The notes beneath the pieces were generated by a model. It was not told the origin of the DNA. It saw only the letters and a list, made by a program, of their open reading frames with translations, and made no database searches. From Candidatus Omnitrophota bacterium (GTDB lineage: Bacteria > Omnitrophota > Gorgyraeia > Zapsychrales > JAHFFX01): a stretch of DNA of 33,357 bases. Location of the stretch: assembly GCA_023247705.1 (NCBI GenBank), contig JAHFFY010000001.1, positions 1 through 33,357 on the forward strand. Reading direction: 5' to 3'. Positions 1-7,602 of the stretch are shown here, one piece after another. The stretch's first letter is position 1, and every line of letters starts with the position of its first letter. The position numbers and the translations under genes are program-made.

Positions 1-48
1 TGGTATTAATGGTTCTATGATTGCCCATTGCTCGTCTTTAAGATCCAT
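1..48 (-). CDS. IS5-type transposase, N-terminal fragment (runs off the left edge)
   Basis: The minus strand carries an ATG at 48-46 preceded by a near-perfect Shine-Dalgarno, AGGAGGTGA (complement of about 52-60). The 16 visible codons read MDLKDEQWAIIEPLIP. This is the typical N-terminus of IS5-superfamily transposases with the DUF4096-type helix-turn-helix domain, which usually begin M-L-T/K-D-E-Q-W and continue E-P-L-L/I-P. The rest of the gene, including any DDE residues, lies outside the window, so I cannot say whether the element is intact. The terminal inverted repeat and target duplication should lie within about 60-150, but without the other end I could not identify them. Confidence 0.8.
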   Translation of the reverse strand, partial: MDLKDEQWAIIEPLIP

Positions 49-111
49 AAGCTCACCTCCTAGAAATATTTTATCGGAGATGAACTTCGTTAAAAGTTAT
101 TTATGAGATAA

Positions 112-267
112 ATTCTAGTATTATCCGCATATTTTTTATTTATTTTTGTCACATATGTAAGGTGCTCAACAAAATGCTTAGGCTGTGATAACGTATTTGT
201 TCATTCAGAACTTCGATTACAAAATTTATTTAAAATAGATTGTCTTTGTCCTGAGTGCATGAAATAA
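112..267 (+). pseudogene. cysteine-rich reading-frame remnant next to the insertion sequence
   Basis: The frame is open from 112 (after a TAA at 109-111) to a TAA at 265-267, with no ATG, GTG or TTG start in it. From 163 it encodes a compact cysteine pattern: CSTKCLGCDN, about 17 residues, then CLCPECMK and stop. That is six cysteines in 34 residues, arranged C-x3-C-x2-C and C-x-C-x2-C, as in a small zinc-ribbon or metal-binding knuckle. The likeliest reading is the 3' end of a gene whose front was lost when the neighbouring IS5-type element inserted, because the cysteines run right up to a clean stop codon. A chance ORF cannot be excluded. I do not recognise a family. Confidence 0.25.
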
Positions 268-303
268 AAATTAAAGAAGCACCGTATAAATTATGTTGGG
301 AAG

Positions 304-368
304 TTCCGGGGACACGTACCGAACTTTTGCCGATATCGATCCAAATAATTAGATACGTGTCCCCGGAA
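304..368. repeat. palindromic REP/MITE-like element with 15-bp perfect arms
   Basis: Positions 304-318 (TTCCGGGGACACGTA) are the exact reverse complement of 354-368, separated by 35 bases. The arms extend by a G-T wobble (303/369) and an A-T pair (302/370). Arms of the form CCGGGGACACGTA resemble the palindromic ends I recall scattered in bacterial genomes that carry REP-associated IS200-like (Y1) transposases. No such transposase is visible here, so this would be a non-autonomous copy. The short open frame across the element shows no coding features. Just beyond, GGAATTTGTG occurs twice (365-374 and 378-387). Confidence 0.6.
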
Positions 369-387
369 TTTGTGCCTGGAATTTGTG

Positions 388-547
388 GTTTTTCAGACCC
401 CGGGTATGAAACTGACAAGGCCAGTTGCAAGAACCAATTATTGTTGCCTCGAGCACGCAGATGAAATTTTTAAAACTTCTAACTGGCTGTTCCATATACT
501 AACAAACAAAACCTTTATCCCTTGAGGGTAGTTATGGAGACTTTCAG
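388..547. other. intergenic stretch before the oxidoreductase gene
   Basis: I see no convincing gene or strong promoter in this stretch. It holds the Shine-Dalgarno GGAG at 536-539, eight bases before the ATG at 548, and a small CCC-TTGA-GGG stem near 519-528. The open frame running through here (255-464) begins before the palindromic element and reads through it, so I treat it as chance. Confidence 0.4.
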
Positions 548-1846
548 ATGAAAAAAATTATCGTGATTGGAAATTCTCCCGCAGGCGTGAAAGCTTGTGA
601 ACTTATTCGGCAAAACGACCAGTCTTGTGATATTACACTGTTTTCCCTGGATGGGACTTATCCTTCTGTCCGACAGTTATTCCCGGGGTTAATAGGTAAG
701 TCCATTAAAGAAGATAAAGCACTCTACCATCCTGTTAACTTTTATAAGGATAATAAAATAAATGTAATTTTGGAAAGAAAACTGTCAAAAATAAATTTCA
801 AGAAGAAAAAAGTGAACACGGAAGAGAAGGACCAATTGGATTATGATGTCCTGTTGATCACCTCAACAGGGGAAACACAATGGCCTGATATCAAGGGAAC
901 CGCAAGGATTGGTGTTTTCGCGCTTAATGGAATCACCGACGTTAAGAACATTATGAGCCATTTGTCGTTAACGGACACCGTTTTAGTTCAAACCAATAGT
1001 GTTCTGGGTCTTCAAACGGCAGTGTCGTTACAGAAACAGGGCAAAGAAGTGATCCTCATCATTCCTTCACAATGGCCTCTGGATCAGTTGGTCGATCAGC
1101 AGATGGCGGAGATCATTGTTCATGGTCTTGGGGAGCGGGGGTTACGCATGATAACCGACAATTCGATCACCGAGATTCTAGGCGACACGGAGACAAAGGC
1201 CGTTCGTCTGAAGAATGGAAAGGTACTGGCGACGCAGATGGTCATCTTTTCAGATCTTGGGCATGGACTTAAAATGTTTCAGAATAGCGAGTTAAGCTTG
1301 GATCAGGGGATCCGTGTTAATGAAAACTTCCGAACCAACGTGGAAGATGTCTATGCTTTAGGTGAAATCGCTTGCATCAACAACCTTCCGGCCCGCTATG
1401 GTCATTTAAATTTACAACAGTTGGAACGGGAGGGACTCATTGTCTCGCGTTTAATCACCAACCAAGGAAATGCGCTGGAATCAACGATCACAACAACTTC
1501 TTTCACGTTAGGAGACCTTTCGGTTCATGTGTTGGGTCAATACCGGATTGATCCAGATATAAAACAATTTTTGATCGAGCATCCCCAGGAGAAAACCAGT
1601 CCAACCAATCATTCCAGAAAGGTTTTTAAAAAGATCTTTATCAAAAATGATACGTTATCCCAAGCGGTCTTGATCAATGCTGACCAGGATTTTGAGCAGT
1701 GTTATCAACTTATTAAAAATCAATCAAATATCAATTCGTTTCTTGATCAAAATGCCGTGGCAGTTAACTGGTCCACAGAACAAAATTTTGTTACGAACAA
1801 CATCAGCGACCCATTGCTCGATTCGTCATCGGCGCTCAATCGATAG
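548..1846 (+). CDS. FAD-dependent pyridine nucleotide-disulfide oxidoreductase-like protein, degenerate
   Basis: This 432-residue cytoplasmic protein has the layout of NirB-type or NADH-dependent FAD oxidoreductases. An N-terminal Rossmann fold begins KKIIVIGNSPAGVKACELIR, a second nucleotide-binding fold starts near residue 139 (VLVQTNSVLGLQTAVSLQKQGKEV), and an FAD-ribityl motif DVYALGEIA lies near residue 268. Both glycine motifs are eroded: GxGxxG is GNSPAG at the FAD site and TNSVLG at the NAD(P)H site, and the usual G-D of the third motif is G-E. FAD binding is therefore plausible, but NAD(P)H binding is doubtful. No redox-active CxxC is present. A good Shine-Dalgarno (GGAG, spacing 8) supports the start. 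The gene for a secreted TPR protein follows after 32 bases. The fold is clear, but the substrate is unknown. Confidence 0.75.
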   Translation: MKKIIVIGNSPAGVKACELIRQNDQSCDITLFSLDGTYPSVRQLFPGLIGKSIKEDKALYHPVNFYKDNKINVILERKLSKINFKKKKVNTEEKDQLDYDVLLITSTGETQWPDIKGTARIGVFALNGITDVKNIMSHLSLTDTVLVQTNSVLGLQTAVSLQKQGKEVILIIPSQWPLDQLVDQQMAEIIVHGLGERGLRMITDNSITEILGDTETKAVRLKNGKVLATQMVIFSDLGHGLKMFQNSELSLDQGIRVNENFRTNVEDVYALGEIACINNLPARYGHLNLQQLEREGLIVSRLITNQGNALESTITTTSFTLGDLSVHVLGQYRIDPDIKQFLIEHPQEKTSPTNHSRKVFKKIFIKNDTLSQAVLINADQDFEQCYQLIKNQSNINSFLDQNAVAVNWSTEQNFVTNNISDPLLDSSSALNR

Positions 1847-1878
1847 ATCCTTGAAGGGCTGGATCGACTTTAAGATGA

Positions 1879-2790
1879 ATGATTCATAGAAAACCCGCTA
1901 AAATTTTACTTGCCAAAAAACAAATTATGTTTTATTCTATCTCCACTACGAAGTTAAAGAAAACAGGGCACATTTGTTGTTTTGTCCTTCTTATCTTATC
2001 AGTATCCTTAAATTTCCAATCAAATGTTTCTGCAAGTGGTCAGGGAATATCAGCGGAAGAATACCGACTTAAAGGATATGAGCAACAGCAAGCAGGTCAT
2101 CTAACAGAAGCCCTGTCTTTTTATATAAAAGCTACCGAAGTAGCTCCCAATGTGGCCAATGCCTATAACGATGCCGGCATTATTTATGAACAATTGGGGC
2201 TTACAGATCAAGCGCAAGAGAGTTATTTAAAGGCCATCCAGATTAACAAAGGGTATTTACCCGCCTATCTAAATTTAGCCTATCTCTATTTGCATAAACA
2301 AGACACCGAAAAAGCCATTGAATATTTTGAACAGCGCATTGCCTTGGGAGACAAAAATGATTTTTGGACACAGAAGGCACAAGAGGAGTTAAACAGGATA
2401 AAACAAAGTCTCCCAGTCCCAACCGCAAAAAGTAAACCATTAGTATCCAAAATTAACCACAGAGAAGCTGATGACACTACAAAGGTTAACTCCTCGCAAA
2501 ACCGTATCCAGGCCAAAAAACATTATTTAAAAGGTGTCGCTTTGTATAGAAAGGGACAGTATGTTGAAGCGCTGTCCGAATACGATCAGGCCTTAATCCT
2601 TAGCCCCAGAGATTCGATGATCTTGAAAGCGTGGAAGCTGGCACAATTGGGCGTGATCAGAACTGAAATTCAAAAATCGTTTGCTGGGGTCATGAATTTT
2701 TTGAATTCAGGCGATACCATTGCTGCAAAAAAAGAAATTAGGAAAATGCTCGCCATTATTCCAAACGATCTTGATCAATCACAAAAATAA
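1879..2790 (+). CDS. secreted or periplasmic TPR protein
   Basis: The protein has 303 residues. A hydrophobic segment around residues 31-47 (ICCFVLLILSVSLNF) is followed by a plausible signal-peptidase site near NVSASG. The N-terminal stretch is long for a signal peptide, so the true start may be the in-frame ATG at 1927, which gives a more normal leader; neither start has a clear Shine-Dalgarno. Three to four tetratricopeptide repeats lie at about residues 55-165 (for example AYNDAGIIYEQLGLTDQAQE and LPAYLNLAYLYLHKQDTEKA). Another is near 215-250 (ALYRKGQYVEALSEYDQALI), after a polar linker. TPR arrays bind partner proteins; no enzymatic motif is visible. It probably shares a transcript with the oxidoreductase gene 32 bases upstream. 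The specific role is unknown. Confidence 0.75.
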   Translation: MIHRKPAKILLAKKQIMFYSISTTKLKKTGHICCFVLLILSVSLNFQSNVSASGQGISAEEYRLKGYEQQQAGHLTEALSFYIKATEVAPNVANAYNDAGIIYEQLGLTDQAQESYLKAIQINKGYLPAYLNLAYLYLHKQDTEKAIEYFEQRIALGDKNDFWTQKAQEELNRIKQSLPVPTAKSKPLVSKINHREADDTTKVNSSQNRIQAKKHYLKGVALYRKGQYVEALSEYDQALILSPRDSMILKAWKLAQLGVIRTEIQKSFAGVMNFLNSGDTIAAKKEIRKMLAIIPNDLDQSQK

Positions 2791-2817
2791 TGTGAAAGCC
2801 CTTGAGCAATATATCCG

Positions 2818-2839
2818 AATTTAATTTTATAATTAAATT
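2818..2839. terminator. weak AT-only hairpin after the TPR gene
   Basis: AATTTAATT at 2818-2826 pairs perfectly with AATTAAATT at 2831-2839 across a 4-base loop, followed by ATTTTATG. With no G-C pairs and only a short T run, it would be a weak terminator at best. It lies in the 140-base gap between the TPR gene and polA. Confidence 0.25.
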
Positions 2840-2930
2840 ATTTTATGAACCATCTTAAACCCAACTCTTTCCCGAAAACGTTTTAGTTAAACTGTGATTT
2901 TTATTCCCATTCAATACTCGATATCGTTAT

Positions 2931-5573
2931 ATGTTTGATCAGAAAATGTTTTTGATTGATGCCCACGCCTTGTGTTACCGTTCCTTTTATGCCATAAAAA
3001 GTTTAAGCACCAGCTATGGCCAAATGACCAATGCGGTTTATGGGTTTATCAGCATTCTCAAGAAAATTTTGCGTCAGTATGAGCCGACCCATATGGCGAT
3101 TTGTTTTGATGCGGGAAAAAAGACGTTACGCCAGGAAAAATTTGCTGAGTATAAGATTCATCGGGCGGCCATGCCAGATGATTTGATCCCTCAGATCCAA
3201 ATTATCAAAGAAGTGATCCAAGCGTATCGATTACCCAAATTCGAATTAGAGGGATTTGAAGCGGATGATTTGATCGCCACCTTGGCTAAACAGGGCGAAC
3301 GTTCGGGGGTCGAAGTCATTATTGTCAGTGATGATAAAGATATGGCGCAGCTGATCAGCAAGAGAATCAAAGTTTTCAATACCAGAAAAGAAATCATCTT
3401 GGGGCCGCACGAAGCCAGAGAATTTTTTGGGATTGATCCGCAGAAGATCCCTGATTTTATTGGTTTGGCCGGTGATCAGACCGATAATATCCCGGGTGTG
3501 CTCGGGATAGGAGAACTGACCGCTAAAAAGCTTTTAAATGAATTTGGCAGTCTGGAAAATGTTTTTGATCATATCGACGAGATTAAATCCGCAAAAATTA
3601 AATCACAACTGTTAGAACAGAAGGATATGGCTTTTTTCTGTAAAGAATTAGCTGTTTTGGATGATCATGTCCCGATTTCTGTTGATCTTGATCAATTGAA
3701 AGTGGTGGCCCCGGATAACGCGCAATTGTTTGAGATGTTCAAGAAATTCGAATTCAAGAAATTTGCTGAGGAAATTGCGGGCGAAGTCACGCCCAAAACG
3801 ATTTATACAATGATTCCGCTTGATGATCAAAAAACCGTAGATCAGTTTATCCGTAAAGTCGAGCAGGCCGAGGGGTTCTCATTGATCCTTAATGCGTCCG
3901 ATCCGTTAGACTTGGCCAGTTGTACCGGGATTCTGTTGAATATCGGACATACCGGTCAGGAAGTTTATTTTCTTGATCGCTCTAAAATTGATTTAATTAA
4001 ACCTGTTTTGGAAAAGAAAAATATTCTGAAGTTAACATACGACGTCAAACAAGTCCTGAAGATACTCGCTGGACACAACTGTTCAATGCGTGGCCATATC
4101 TTTGATGCGATGCTCGCCGCGTATCTTTTAGTGCCGTCCCAGGGAAATTACACCCTGGAAACGCTGGCCTGGACTTATTTCAAGCAATCGATCGGCGTTG
4201 ATCAGGAAAAAGCGAGTTTAGTTTCTTTGTTAGATCAATTGTATCCAGTCCTCATGAACGCGTTAAAAGAAAAATCGTTATTGAAATTATTTACCGAAAT
4301 CGAAATCCCGTTGGCCTATGTCCTCGCCAAAATGGAAAGAGCCGGGGTGAATTTAGACCTAGACCTGTTGAGCCAGCTTTCGATTGCGACCGAGAAAAAA
4401 ATACAGGCCTTGGTTGGCGAGATTTATCAACTAGCTGGAGGCAATTTCAATCTTAATTCGCCGAAACAGTTAAGTACGGTCTTATTCGAGCAATTGAAGT
4501 TGCCTGTCGTGAAAAAAACCAAAACGGGTTTTTCAACCGACGAAAGCGTTTTGTCGAAGCTGGCGGAAAAACACCGCATTGCCGCTTTAATTCTTGAATT
4601 CCGTCAGCTGGCCAAATTAAAATCGACCTATATCGACGCTTTGCCGAAATTAATTAATCCCTCAACGCAAAGAGTTCATGCTTATTTTGATCAAACAGGA
4701 ACGGAAACAGGCCGGTTAAGTTCGCTGAATCCAAACCTACAGAATATTCCTATCCGCACCGAACTGGGCCGACAAATTCGCAGAGCGTTTATCCCCTCTC
4801 AAAAAGATCATATGATTGTTTCCGCGGATTATTCCCAGATTGAATTGCGTATTCTGGCGCATTTTTCCGCAGATCCAAAACTTACGCAAGCGTTTTTGGA
4901 TGATCAGGATGTCCATGCCCATACCGCCGCATTAATTTTTGATACTGCGGAAGATAAAGTCACCAGCGATATGCGCAATGTTGCCAAACGGATTAATTTC
5001 GGAATCATCTACGGGATGAGTGCGTTTGGACTGGCGAAAGATCTGGGTATTTCGCAAACTGAAGCGCAGATTTTTATCGACCGCTATTTTTTAAGATACC
5101 CGAAAGTCAAGACATTTATGGAAACCACGATTCAAAAAGCGCATGAGCAGGGATTTGTTGGAACGATTCTCAACCGCCGACGCTATTTGCCGGAGATCAA
5201 CAGCAAAGATCAAACCGTCCGTCAATTTGCCGAACGCCAAGCGATTAATACCCCGGTGCAAGGTTCGGCCGCGGATTTGATGAAATTGGCCATGATCAAT
5301 ATCCAGCAGGAAATTGAAAAACGGTCTTTGTTATCACAAATGATTATCACCGTTCATGACGAATTGGTGTTTGATGTTCCGATCACGGAAGAAGCCGAAA
5401 TCATTGAGGTCATTCGAGAAAAGATGGAAGGGGCATTGGATTTATCCGTCCCGATCAAAGTTTCGATCAAGAAAGGAAAAAATTGGTTGGATATGACCAA
5501 ATTACCTTCGAGTCCAGCAACGCAATCCCATAATCATAAAGTTTCGATCAGGGGGAAAGAAAACAAACGATGA
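2931..5573 (+). CDS. polA: DNA polymerase I (proofreading domain inactive)
   Basis: This 880-residue family A DNA polymerase acts in Okazaki fragment processing and repair. The 5' nuclease domain fills about residues 1-290 (FLIDAHALCYRSFYA, EGFEADDLIATLA, GLAGDQTDNIPGV). A 3'-5' exonuclease-like domain spans about 295-500. The polymerase domain has motif A DYSQIELR (D633), motif B with R682 and K686 (RNVAKRINFG) and motif C HDE (809-811). Exonuclease motif I is lost: Klenow D355 and E357 align with L320 and A322 in FSLILNASDPLD, and motif III also lacks its aspartate, so proofreading is predicted absent as in Bacillus and Taq enzymes. About 25 polar residues follow the usual GKNWLDM end. The start lacks a clear Shine-Dalgarno, and a second ATG at 2946 is possible. 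The stop overlaps the glgA start. Confidence 0.97.
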   Translation: MFDQKMFLIDAHALCYRSFYAIKSLSTSYGQMTNAVYGFISILKKILRQYEPTHMAICFDAGKKTLRQEKFAEYKIHRAAMPDDLIPQIQIIKEVIQAYRLPKFELEGFEADDLIATLAKQGERSGVEVIIVSDDKDMAQLISKRIKVFNTRKEIILGPHEAREFFGIDPQKIPDFIGLAGDQTDNIPGVLGIGELTAKKLLNEFGSLENVFDHIDEIKSAKIKSQLLEQKDMAFFCKELAVLDDHVPISVDLDQLKVVAPDNAQLFEMFKKFEFKKFAEEIAGEVTPKTIYTMIPLDDQKTVDQFIRKVEQAEGFSLILNASDPLDLASCTGILLNIGHTGQEVYFLDRSKIDLIKPVLEKKNILKLTYDVKQVLKILAGHNCSMRGHIFDAMLAAYLLVPSQGNYTLETLAWTYFKQSIGVDQEKASLVSLLDQLYPVLMNALKEKSLLKLFTEIEIPLAYVLAKMERAGVNLDLDLLSQLSIATEKKIQALVGEIYQLAGGNFNLNSPKQLSTVLFEQLKLPVVKKTKTGFSTDESVLSKLAEKHRIAALILEFRQLAKLKSTYIDALPKLINPSTQRVHAYFDQTGTETGRLSSLNPNLQNIPIRTELGRQIRRAFIPSQKDHMIVSADYSQIELRILAHFSADPKLTQAFLDDQDVHAHTAALIFDTAEDKVTSDMRNVAKRINFGIIYGMSAFGLAKDLGISQTEAQIFIDRYFLRYPKVKTFMETTIQKAHEQGFVGTILNRRRYLPEINSKDQTVRQFAERQAINTPVQGSAADLMKLAMINIQQEIEKRSLLSQMIITVHDELVFDVPITEEAEIIEVIREKMEGALDLSVPIKVSIKKGKNWLDMTKLPSSPATQSHNHKVSIRGKENKR

Positions 5574-6979
5574 AAGTGGTTTTTTGTTCTTCAGAAATTG
5601 TACCGTTCGCGAAGACTGGAGGGATGGCGGATGTCTGCGGTGCGTTGCCGTTGGCGTTGGAAGAACTGGGCTGCAAGGTTATGATGATCCTCCCGCGGTA
5701 TAAGTGTGTCGCGTCGGAAAAATACGGATTACAAAGAGTCGATAAAGAAATTTGGAAGACGACGATCGGCAAAGATATTGAAATCTTCTTTCTTGAGAAC
5801 GCCGCATTTTTTGATCGGGACGAACTCTATGGGGATCAAAAGGGAGATTATCCCGATAATTTGGAACGATTCCAGTTCTATTGCTGGAAAAGTTTAGAAT
5901 TACTGAAGAAAATGGATATCAACGCCGATATTATTCATTGTCATGACTGGCAGACCTGTTTGATTCCGGCTTATCTTAAATTTTCAAATGGTCAGGATCC
6001 ATTCTTTAAGAAAATGAAATCCATTCTGACGATTCATAATCTGGCTTATCAGGGTTTGTTTCCAAAAGCAAAATTCTCAAGATTAAACCTCGATAAAAAT
6101 TTGTTCAGCCCGGATTACTTTGAGTTTTATGATCAGATTAATTTTTTGAAAGGCGGCATTGTCTTAAACGATTTGGTGACGACTGTGAGTCAAACCTATG
6201 CCCGGGAAATTCAAACCAATCAATTAGGCTGCGGATTAGACGGTGTATTAAAGCAAAGGAAAAAAACGGTCGTCGGCATTTTGAACGGCCTTGATTACAC
6301 GATTTGGGATCCGGAAACGGACAACTTTATTCATCAGAATTATTCCGCTGCTGCGATTGAAAATAAACGCCCCAATAAAAAATATTTGCAGGAACAAATT
6401 AAGTTGCCGGTCAATGAGAAAATCCCGTTATTGGGATTTATCGGTCGGTTGTCTCATCAAAAAGGGTTGGATCTTTTTTATCAATCGGTCGCATCGATGA
6501 TGAAGATGGATTTGCAAGTCGTGCTTTGCGGAGTGGGGGAAGCGAAATATCAAACGATGTTGACTGAATTAGCGGCACGTTATCCCAATAAAATCGCTAT
6601 TTGTTTGGAGTTTAACGAGCAAAAAGCGCATCAGATTTATGCTGGGTGTGATGGTTTTTTGATGCCCTCCACCTATGAACCTTGCGGATTAAGCCAGATG
6701 ATCAGTCTGCGCTACGGGACGATTCCCATTGTTCATCAAACCGGCGGACTCGCGGATACGATCGTGCATTTTAACAAAATGACAAAAGAAGGGAATGGAT
6801 TTTTATTCCAAGATTACACGGTAGACACATTTACCGCGGCTTTGAAAGAGATGATTGACACGTTTCAACAGCCAGAGATTTTCAATCATTTGATCCGGAA
6901 CGCTTTCAAAAACAATTTTTCGTGGACGAACTCGGCCAAACAATATTTAGAGTTGTATCAATCTTTAAAAGATTCATGA
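5570..6979 (+). CDS. glgA: glycogen synthase (GT5, ADP-glucose type)
   Basis: This 469-residue GT5 enzyme transfers glucose from a sugar nucleotide, normally ADP-glucose, to the end of an alpha-1,4-glucan. The N-terminal glucan-binding loop reads KTGGMADVCGALP (K15-T16-G17-G18), a KTGGL variant. The C-terminal Rossmann domain contains IGRLSHQKGLD and the donor-binding motif STYEPCGLSQM, followed by QTGGLADTI. Length is normal (E. coli GlgA has 477). The ATG overlaps the polA stop in ATGA and the stop overlaps the coaE start the same way, so the three genes are probably translationally coupled. A storage-glucan gene inside a replication and termination operon is unusual metabolically, although the order may be lineage-typical. 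Function is secure; the exact sugar nucleotide is inferred. Confidence 0.95.
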   Translation: MKVVFCSSEIVPFAKTGGMADVCGALPLALEELGCKVMMILPRYKCVASEKYGLQRVDKEIWKTTIGKDIEIFFLENAAFFDRDELYGDQKGDYPDNLERFQFYCWKSLELLKKMDINADIIHCHDWQTCLIPAYLKFSNGQDPFFKKMKSILTIHNLAYQGLFPKAKFSRLNLDKNLFSPDYFEFYDQINFLKGGIVLNDLVTTVSQTYAREIQTNQLGCGLDGVLKQRKKTVVGILNGLDYTIWDPETDNFIHQNYSAAAIENKRPNKKYLQEQIKLPVNEKIPLLGFIGRLSHQKGLDLFYQSVASMMKMDLQVVLCGVGEAKYQTMLTELAARYPNKIAICLEFNEQKAHQIYAGCDGFLMPSTYEPCGLSQMISLRYGTIPIVHQTGGLADTIVHFNKMTKEGNGFLFQDYTVDTFTAALKEMIDTFQQPEIFNHLIRNAFKNNFSWTNSAKQYLELYQSLKDS

Positions 6980-7602
6980 AGATGACCAAACGAAAGGCGG
7001 GGTTCATTATTGGATTAACCGGGAATCTGGGGGCCGGGAAGACAACGACCGCTGGATTATTTGCCGCATTAGGCGCCAAAATCATTGATGCGGATCAAAT
7101 TACCCATCAACTGATAGCGCCATCAGGAAATTGTTTTAAACCGGTCTTAAAATATTTTGGAAGGGGTATCCTCAATCAAGGGCAAATCGATCGAAAAAAG
7201 CTGGCTGACACTGTATTCAGAGATAAGAAGAAACTCGATAAATTGATTGGAATGATTTATCCATCATTATTTTCAAAAATCAAGCATGAAATTACTGAAT
7301 GCAAGAAAAATAATCAGCTTATTATCATAGATGCGGCACAATTACTCGAGTCTGGATTGAATCAATTAACAGACATCGTTGTTCTCGTAAAAGCAAACCA
7401 GGCATTGCAGATTCAGCGTGCTATGAAGAGACTGAAGATGTCTCGAGCAGAAATCAAGAGAAGGTTGAAGCTGCAAATGCCTGTGAAGGATAAAATAAAA
7501 TATGCGGATATCATCATTGATAATCGTGCACATTTAAGTCAAACCAAAAAACAAGTAGAGGGAATATGGCAAAAGTTACAACAAAGGAATCGAGTAAAAT
7601 AA
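6976..7602 (+). CDS. coaE: dephospho-CoA kinase
   Basis: CoaE phosphorylates the 3'-hydroxyl of dephospho-CoA in the last step of CoA synthesis. The 208-residue protein has the P-loop [13 protein letters not shown] (G16 to T24) and the DADQITHQL segment that contacts CoA. Near residues 118-126 it has the segment [12 protein letters not shown], corresponding to the family's V-P-L-L-F-E region. It ends like other family members with an ADIIIDN motif. I chose the ATG at 6976 because it overlaps the glgA stop in ATGA and gives the normal length; the frame is open further upstream inside glgA, but that part has no family similarity. The 3' end overlaps the start of rho by 37 bases. Confidence 0.93.
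   Translation: MKMTKRKAGFIIGLTGNLGAGKTTTAGLFAALGAKIIDADQITHQLIAPSGNCFKPVLKYFGRGILNQGQIDRKKLADTVFRDKKKLDKLIGMIYPSLFSKIKHEITECKKNNQLIIIDAAQLLESGLNQLTDIVVLVKANQALQIQRAMKRLKMSRAEIKRRLKLQMPVKDKIKYADIIIDNRAHLSQTKKQVEGIWQKLQQRNRVK

Noticed and set aside
255-464. 69-codon open frame across the palindromic element
   Set aside because: It runs straight through the inverted repeat, has no Shine-Dalgarno, and the product has no recognisable feature.
6922-6975. Upstream extension of coaE to an ATG inside glgA
   Set aside because: The extra 18 residues are encoded by glgA sequence, lack family similarity, and the ATGA overlap at 6976 gives the expected length.
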